Origin: Corythucha ciliata
Taxonomy: Eukaryota; Arthropoda; Insecta; Hemiptera; Tingidae
Length of the DNA stretch: 64,000 nt
Direction: 5' to 3'
Assembly: GCA_038030265.1 (NCBI GenBank)
Contig: CM075941.1
Coordinates: 38,812,164-38,876,163, forward strand
Of the stretch, positions 59,761 through 64,000 are shown one piece after another. Every line of letters begins with the position of its first letter. The stretch's first letter is position 1. Below the pieces are notes generated by a model. That model had not been told where the DNA came from and did not search any database. It worked only from the letters and a program-made list of their open reading frames with translations. A program made the translations under genes and the position numbers.

Positions 59761-60049
59761 AAGCGCGGACGTGTCCATCAGGACCCCAAGAACCTGAGAG
59801 CCGAAGAGCAAAGTATGAAGGAAAAGAATGACGAATTCACGAAAACACGATCGATTGTTTTCTTCCTCCCGCGGTAGATATGTCCCAGACTCTATCACAG
59901 TTGACTGTGTATTTCCTACAGAACATTGTGCACACAAGAAGCCCTCAGATCTTTTTACTTTTCGGCGCCGATACCGAAACTTCCGAGACCGGAGACCGAT
60001 ACCAACTTTTCAGAACCGAGACCACTCAAAAGTTTCGTCTCGGCCTCGT

Positions 60050-60160
60050 GCAACACTAAAATCGCAGCTGAAACTGAGAAAAAGTGCTAACTAATTTACG
60101 GCTAAAATGGGGGGGGGGGATAATTCGCGTTTAAAATTGAGAAAAACGCCGCATATTGGA
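60050..60160 (+). repeat. Family A units, forward
   Basis: A few AAAATTGAGAAAAACGC units, including a G-run at 60110-60119, forming a head-to-head pair with the reverse array ending near 59760. Confidence 0.55.
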
Positions 60161-60848
60161 GTGGGGAAGAGGGCGAGGGTGTTGAGGACACCTACATACA
60201 TGCACTACAGCGGAAGGGGGTTAGTGGAACAACCCCAACTCAACCCCGTAATGACCACAAGCTTCTCTCTCTCACTCACTCACTCTCTTTTTTTTTCTCC
60301 CTTTCCTCCACCTGTTTTTCTTCGTGTGAGTCTCGGTCTCGTCTCGAGAATTGTGGTATATCATCTCGGTCTCGGAACGATACCTGGAATCTTGGTCTCA
60401 ATCCTGGTCTCGCCCTCTGAATAATGGGGAGCTCTAAACTTCATCAGAGGGGCAATGCAAATTATTCGTGGTAGTGGGGGAGCGTCCAAAAGTGTCAAGG
60501 GGGATGCTGTCCGATAGTCTTGATTGGTATGTGCACTAGGTGGACTCCGGGAGGGGGAATAATCCAGAACATGTAGCACACAATAAGGCTAGGAATTTTA
60601 CCGGGGGGGGGGGGGCAAAGTATATTTTGTTCACCCTGGTAACGAGGAGGAAAGTTATATTATACTACCGCCCCTAAGAAAGCGGGGGCAATAATATATT
60701 CGATGCATCAGGCGACGTTTCGAAGGCTCCTTCCCGTGACAAAACCACTCAACGCAGTGGGGGGGGGGAGGACGCGGCCATGAATTACAAGTTTCGTGGA
60801 TTACATACTGAGATCGGGTAACCAAACGCCCCCCCTCGATCTCGGTAA
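60160..60848. other. Unassigned, GC-rising, with G-runs
   Basis: A CT-rich patch lies at 60258-60310 and G-runs at 60601-60615 and 60759-60768. No gene is recognised. Base composition rises toward the LTR. Confidence 0.35.
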
Positions 60849-60854
60849 GTGTAC

Positions 60855-61030
60855 AACACACTTCGCTAAACCGCATCTCCACCCCCAGAGCCCAACGGGA
60901 AAACGACTTCGCTAAACGCATCTCCACCCCCCAGAGCCAAATGGGAAAACGACTTCGCTAAACCGCATCTCCACCCCCCAGAGCCCAACGGGGAAAACGA
61001 CTTCGCTGAACCACATCTCCACCCCCAGAA
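60855..61030 (+). repeat. Tandem repeats in LTR U3, unit about 46 bp
   Basis: Four units with the common core ACTTCGCTAAACCGCATCTC followed by CACCCCCAGAGCCCAACGGG. A third word, AAAACG, closes most units. Position upstream of the TATA box suggests enhancer-like repeats, by analogy with other LTRs. Confidence 0.85.
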
Positions 61031-61123
61031 AGAGAACCACCCGCAACACACCGGCGCATGAGAGGACCGCCCATGCCCTACTCCCGGGAAATCACGTGAG
61101 TGGCAGTGGGTGGTACCTCCTAC

Positions 61124-61133
61124 GGGCTATATA
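61124..61133 (+). promoter_or_regulatory. TATA box of LTR promoter
   Basis: CTATATAAGC lies directly downstream of the U3 tandem repeats. It is the best-formed core-promoter motif in the window. A transcription start about 25-30 bp downstream is inferred. Confidence 0.6.
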
Positions 61134-61321
61134 AGCCGTGCGGAGACCGAGTAATAGGCATTCCGACGGCTGCTAGCACCAAGAGCAGAACCATCCCGAA
61201 GACACCCAGGCATGGACCAACCGAGCCAGCGGAAAGCGAACACGGACGCTAACCGGCACCAAGGGGAACACCGACAAGGGACCGAGACTGCCGGCCCCAG
61301 GACCACCCCGGACGAACTGAG

Positions 61322-61810
61322 GACAGCGCAAAGGGCGCTAACATCTCACCGGAAGAGCTCCCAGCGAAACCCCGTTATCCCCCGGTAGTTCTCCCCCTAG
61401 AGGGTGACGAACACCGGTCCTCATCCCTGTGGTGGCGGGTTCTGCTCCCAGTTACTGGTCGACGCAGGCCCCACCTTCCTGCCCTCTACCTCCCAGGGTG
61501 AATCCTTACCAGAGGGCCTAGAGGGCTTAGCGCCTTAATTGGCTGCCCTTGAACTCCTGGTGAGCGACAGAACCACATCCCTGTCCTCACCCCTACAGCT
61601 GGAGCAAGCGCAAGGGCGCTAACAGAACTTCAGCCCGGAGGACGGTAGTTCTCCCCCTAGAGGGTGACGAACACCGACATAACCTCCATCTAGGGCAAGC
61701 GCAAGGGTGCTAACCAAAATTCAACCCAGACGGACCTGTGGCGAGCGCAAGGGCGCTAACCAACCACCAACCCCAAGGATCTGGGGCAAGCGCAAGGGCG
61801 CTAACCCACC
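61322..61810 (+). repeat. GCGCAAGGGCGCTAAC repeats in LTR
   Basis: The word recurs at about 61328 (one-base variant), 61609, 61694, 61746 and 61791, spaced irregularly (51 and 45 bp for the last intervals). It can self-pair through GCGC / GGGCGC. Short Arg/Pro/Lys-rich frames here (61707-62031) are artefacts of the repeat. Confidence 0.8.
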
Positions 61811-61978
61811 ACCGAAAGAGGCACGTCTACCGCCGAAGGAGCTCGCGTCCAGAAGTTCGACCGACCTCCCCGGAGCGAACACCTCCGTTCCAGAAAGACT
61901 GTTTATTTTCCACATTGTACATATACTGTAAATATCACGAAATATATTGGGGCCTGTTACCCAAAAGACAACAACAGG

Positions 61979-61991
61979 TGGCGACCGTGAC
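61979..61991 (+). promoter_or_regulatory. Primer-binding site, tRNA-Arg type
   Basis: TGGCGACCGTGAC begins two bases after the LTR end. TGG is the complement of the tRNA CCA end, and this sequence is the type I associate with arginine tRNA priming in insect LTR elements. Assignment to the exact tRNA is from memory. Confidence 0.6.
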
Positions 61992-62059
61992 TTTTTCCTC
62001 AAGGCCCTCGATCTTCGGACAGCCGCGTTAAGCTACACGGCGTCAATACATACATAATA

Positions 62060-62450
62060 ATAGAAAATATAAATTTGAGGTTTCAGGGCTATATTCGTAC
62101 ACAACGATATTGAAAGTTTCGGTGAATAATCAGCCATGAAATTGTGAGTTTCAAGCTTAGCCCTAAAAATAAGCCACAAATTGAATATTTCGAAGGATAA
62201 TTAGACGCGAAATTGCATTTTCTCCGGGAGCAATTAGCCACAAACTTCCTGTTTTGAATATTCACCGGCGGCAGTGAAATTGCGAGTTCGGATCGATAAA
62301 CAGCCTCGAAATTGCAAGTTACTGAAGAAATTTGCTGCAAAATTACAGTTGGAAGGGGAAGATGACAAAAAAAATCCACTAAATTGAGGTTTTAGGGTTG
62401 TATTGCAAGTGCAAACCAAATTTCACGAATCTGGATATTTTAAGAACCAT
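62060..62450 (-). repeat. Family C units, reverse
   Basis: Units such as GCCATGAAATTGTGAGTTTC, GACGCGAAATTGCATTTTC and CTCGAAATTGCAAGTTACTG recur at about 30-35 bp. Confidence 0.6.
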
Positions 62451-62790
62451 GAATTTTGCGTCGTTACCTCCATAAATTACTAGAATTTTTGGGGTTTGCT
62501 CCCTGCGCCCCAGCAGACTCGTTCGGTAGCGTACCGAGGTAGTGGCGAGTATTGAGCGGGCCGCCGCCCCCGGATTTGTAGGTTTTATGTTCATGAATGA
62601 AGGTACGTGGAAAGGAGTCTTGATATCCGGTTGAACCGGGATTTGGCTCCTTTCGACGATTTTCAGTCATCCGACCTGGAGGATAGAGCGTTGACCAATT
62701 TGTTTGCTGAATATTCGATTAAGCACACGCAATCGCTATTCTGGAACCTGAAATTGTGAAATGTACGATGGCGATGGCGAGAAATGGCGA
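62450..62790. other. Short unassigned interval between C and A arrays
   Basis: GC-richer than the flanks near 62510-62580 (GGTAGCGTACCGAGGTAGTG). No gene is recognised. Confidence 0.35.
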
Positions 62791-62799
62791 TGTCTCGCC

Positions 62800-63180
62800 T
62801 TATGGAGGTAACTTCGTGGCTAAAATAGACAAAATACGCTGGTCTCTACAGTTCGTGTAGGCACTTAGGCCTCTGAAATTGCGAAGGCAAACTGAAATAC
62901 TGTTCTTAGGACAATTACGCGCCATAATGGCTGGAAAGAAAGCAAATATTCGTGGCTAAAACTGCGGGGGAAAAAAAAACAAAAAAAAAACGCTCATTCG
63001 CTGTTTTACGATGCAACTTTCAGACTAAATTGTGAAAAAATCGCAGAATCGCGGAGTATTGAGCCATTTTATAGCTAAAATTTAGAATAAAATACCATAA
63101 TGTTCTGTTCTTGAACCATCAGCAGCTTCGCGGATTTTCTGAAAATTCATCAATTCGGGACTGAAAATGAGTAAAAGCTG
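62800..63180 (+). repeat. Family A 30-bp degenerate array, forward
   Basis: Starts at the landmark TATGGAGGTAACTTCGTGGC (62803) and continues with CTAAAAT...GAAAAA units. ATAATGTTCTGTTCTTGAAC at 63098 matches the GTGCTGTTCTTG landmark. Confidence 0.7.
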
Positions 63181-63189
63181 AATTATAGC

Positions 63190-63325
63190 GGCTAAAAAAA
63201 ACTCAATTTTAGACGTGATCAAGCGCTTGTTTAATCAATGTTTAACGCTAAATAGTGCGTTTTCTCACTTATATTTGCGAATTAGTGATTTACCTCAATT
63301 CTAGTCGCGGACAAAATGGCTTTAT
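63190..63325 (-). repeat. Family A units, reverse
   Basis: CTCAATTTTAGACGTGATCA, TTTGCGAATTAGTGATTTAC and CTCAATTCTAGTCGCGG units, an orientation switch within the array. Confidence 0.6.
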
Positions 63326-63359
63326 AATCCGCGATAGCACTTCAACTCCCTTCATAACA

Positions 63360-64000
63360 AACATTTGTAAAAAGAGCTGATTCGTAGAATATAATTTGGA
63401 AAACTTCACGGCTGAAATTGGGAAAAATCGCTAATTACAGACTAATACGGGAACAAGGAAGTGAAATGAGAAAAAAATCATAATTTGCGGCTCAAATTGA
63501 GACAAAAGGATGATTCGCGGTTAAAAAGTTAGAAAAATCACTATAATTTGCGGATGATATTGAGGAACAGTGCTAAAATTGAGAAAAGCGCTAAATTTGC
63601 GGGTAAAATTCATAAAAAGGGCCGATTCAAGGCCAAAATTAAGTAGACGCCAATTCGTGACTCTCAGATGAAGGCATCTTCTTGGCCAAAATTGATAAAA
63701 GGCGCTAACTAATGGCCAAGAGTGGAAAAAGCCGCTAATTCGCGGCAAATATTTAGAAATATCGCACATTCGCGGCAAATATTAAGAAATATCGCACATT
63801 CGCGGGTGAAATTGAAAAAAACGCTAATTCATGACTATGAGCATTTGAAATGAAAACTTAATTTGCGGCTAAAATTGAGAAAAAGCTTAAATATCCAGAT
63901 AAAATTGAGAAAAAGAAAGATAATTCACGGTCATAATGGAGAAAAACGCTAATTAGCTGTTAAAATTGAGAGAATGCCAATTCGCGGTATTCTCGTGAAT
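63360..64000 (+). repeat. Family A 30-bp degenerate array, forward, runs off window
   Basis: More than 20 units of AATTCGCGGCTAAAATTGAG with AAAAACGCT. It contains an exact 30-bp tandem duplication: 63739-63768 and 63769-63798 differ at one base. This fixes the basic period at 30 bp. The array continues past the window end. Confidence 0.85.

Larger units (their letters stand above)
60849..61976 (+). mobile_element. Solo or truncated LTR of a retrotransposon
   Basis: A GC-rich block of about 1.1 kb unlike its surroundings. It starts near TGTACAACACAC and ends ACAACA, the usual TG...CA boundaries. It is followed after GG by a primer-binding site. A TATA box in CTATATAAGC (61124-61133) with CATTCCGACGG about 30 bp downstream makes a credible core promoter. 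U3 carries about four copies of a ~46-bp unit (60855-61030). The downstream part carries GCGCAAGGGCGCTAAC units and a 35-bp block starting CGGTAGTTCTCCCCCTAGAG, present at 61382 and 61644. No gag or pol follows. The left boundary is the less certain one. The superfamily (Gypsy or BEL) cannot be decided from an LTR alone. Confidence 0.65.

Noticed and set aside
61707..62031. Arg/Pro-rich short proteins on both strands
   Set aside because: They are products of the GCGCAAGGGCGCTAAC repeats inside the LTR.
12430..64000. CRISPR-like arrangement of ~30-bp cores with variable intervals
   Set aside because: The intervals between cores are themselves conserved within each family and the units are degenerate. 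The context is eukaryotic and there are no cas genes.

Overview
The window looks like eukaryotic, non-coding, repeat-dominated DNA, most likely from an arthropod. The main clue is a Jockey-clade non-LTR retrotransposon, a clade found chiefly in insects and other arthropods, nested in a second LINE that carries RNase H. A sap-sucking hemipteran genome would fit the general feel of the repeats, but that is only a guess. I recognise no intact host protein gene, no rRNA and no tRNA. Almost all open reading frames are short chance frames in AT-rich, homopolymer-rich DNA. The only protein-coding homology I can defend is in the two broken LINEs at 33.4-38.0 kb.

Layout. Bases 1-9.8 kb hold three consecutive terminal-inverted-repeat elements (407-1941, 3631-6465, 6584-9810). 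They share a 12-base terminus of the type TAGTCYAGTMAA, each has a 3-bp target duplication (TAG, TTA, TAA), and each has long inverted arms around an unrelated core. The 3-bp duplications resemble PIF/Harbinger elements, but I see no transposase. Between the first two lies a cluster of TGACGTCA-type palindromic repeats (2690-3590). From 9.9 to 20 kb there are diverged duplications, a hairpin MITE (14443-14695), one copy of a ~500-bp MITE whose second copy is at 49837, and simple-sequence tracts.

From about 12.4 kb to the end, roughly a quarter of the sequence is made of degenerate repeat units with a period close to 30 bp. I separate three families. A has the core AATTCGCGG followed by CTAAAATTGAGAAAAACGCT. 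B has CAATTTCGCGG followed by GTTTGGCTCTTTCAAAAAC. C has GCAATTTCGCGG followed by AAATTAAGACCCGAAACTT. All three share the AATT(T)CGCGG core and the ~30-bp pitch but differ in the remaining ~19 bases, and each occurs on both strands. Family A stretches also share longer landmarks and a conserved ~100-bp tail, so they appear to be decayed copies of a larger element built from 30-mers. This is the most unusual structure in the window.

At 33.4-38.0 kb an RNase H-bearing I-like LINE fragment on the + strand is interrupted by a 5'-truncated Jockey copy on the - strand. Both are dead through stops, frameshifts and lost catalytic residues. A solo or truncated LTR with TATA box, tandem U3 repeats and a tRNA-Arg-like primer-binding site lies at about 60849-61991. 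A 590-bp tandem duplication sits at 28586-29765, and further hairpin or MITE-like elements lie at 26535, 38055, 56999 and about 58105. The remaining stretches (for example 20.5-23.4, 30-33.2, 42.4-45.2 and 52.6-57 kb) are CT- or AT-rich DNA that could be intronic or intergenic.
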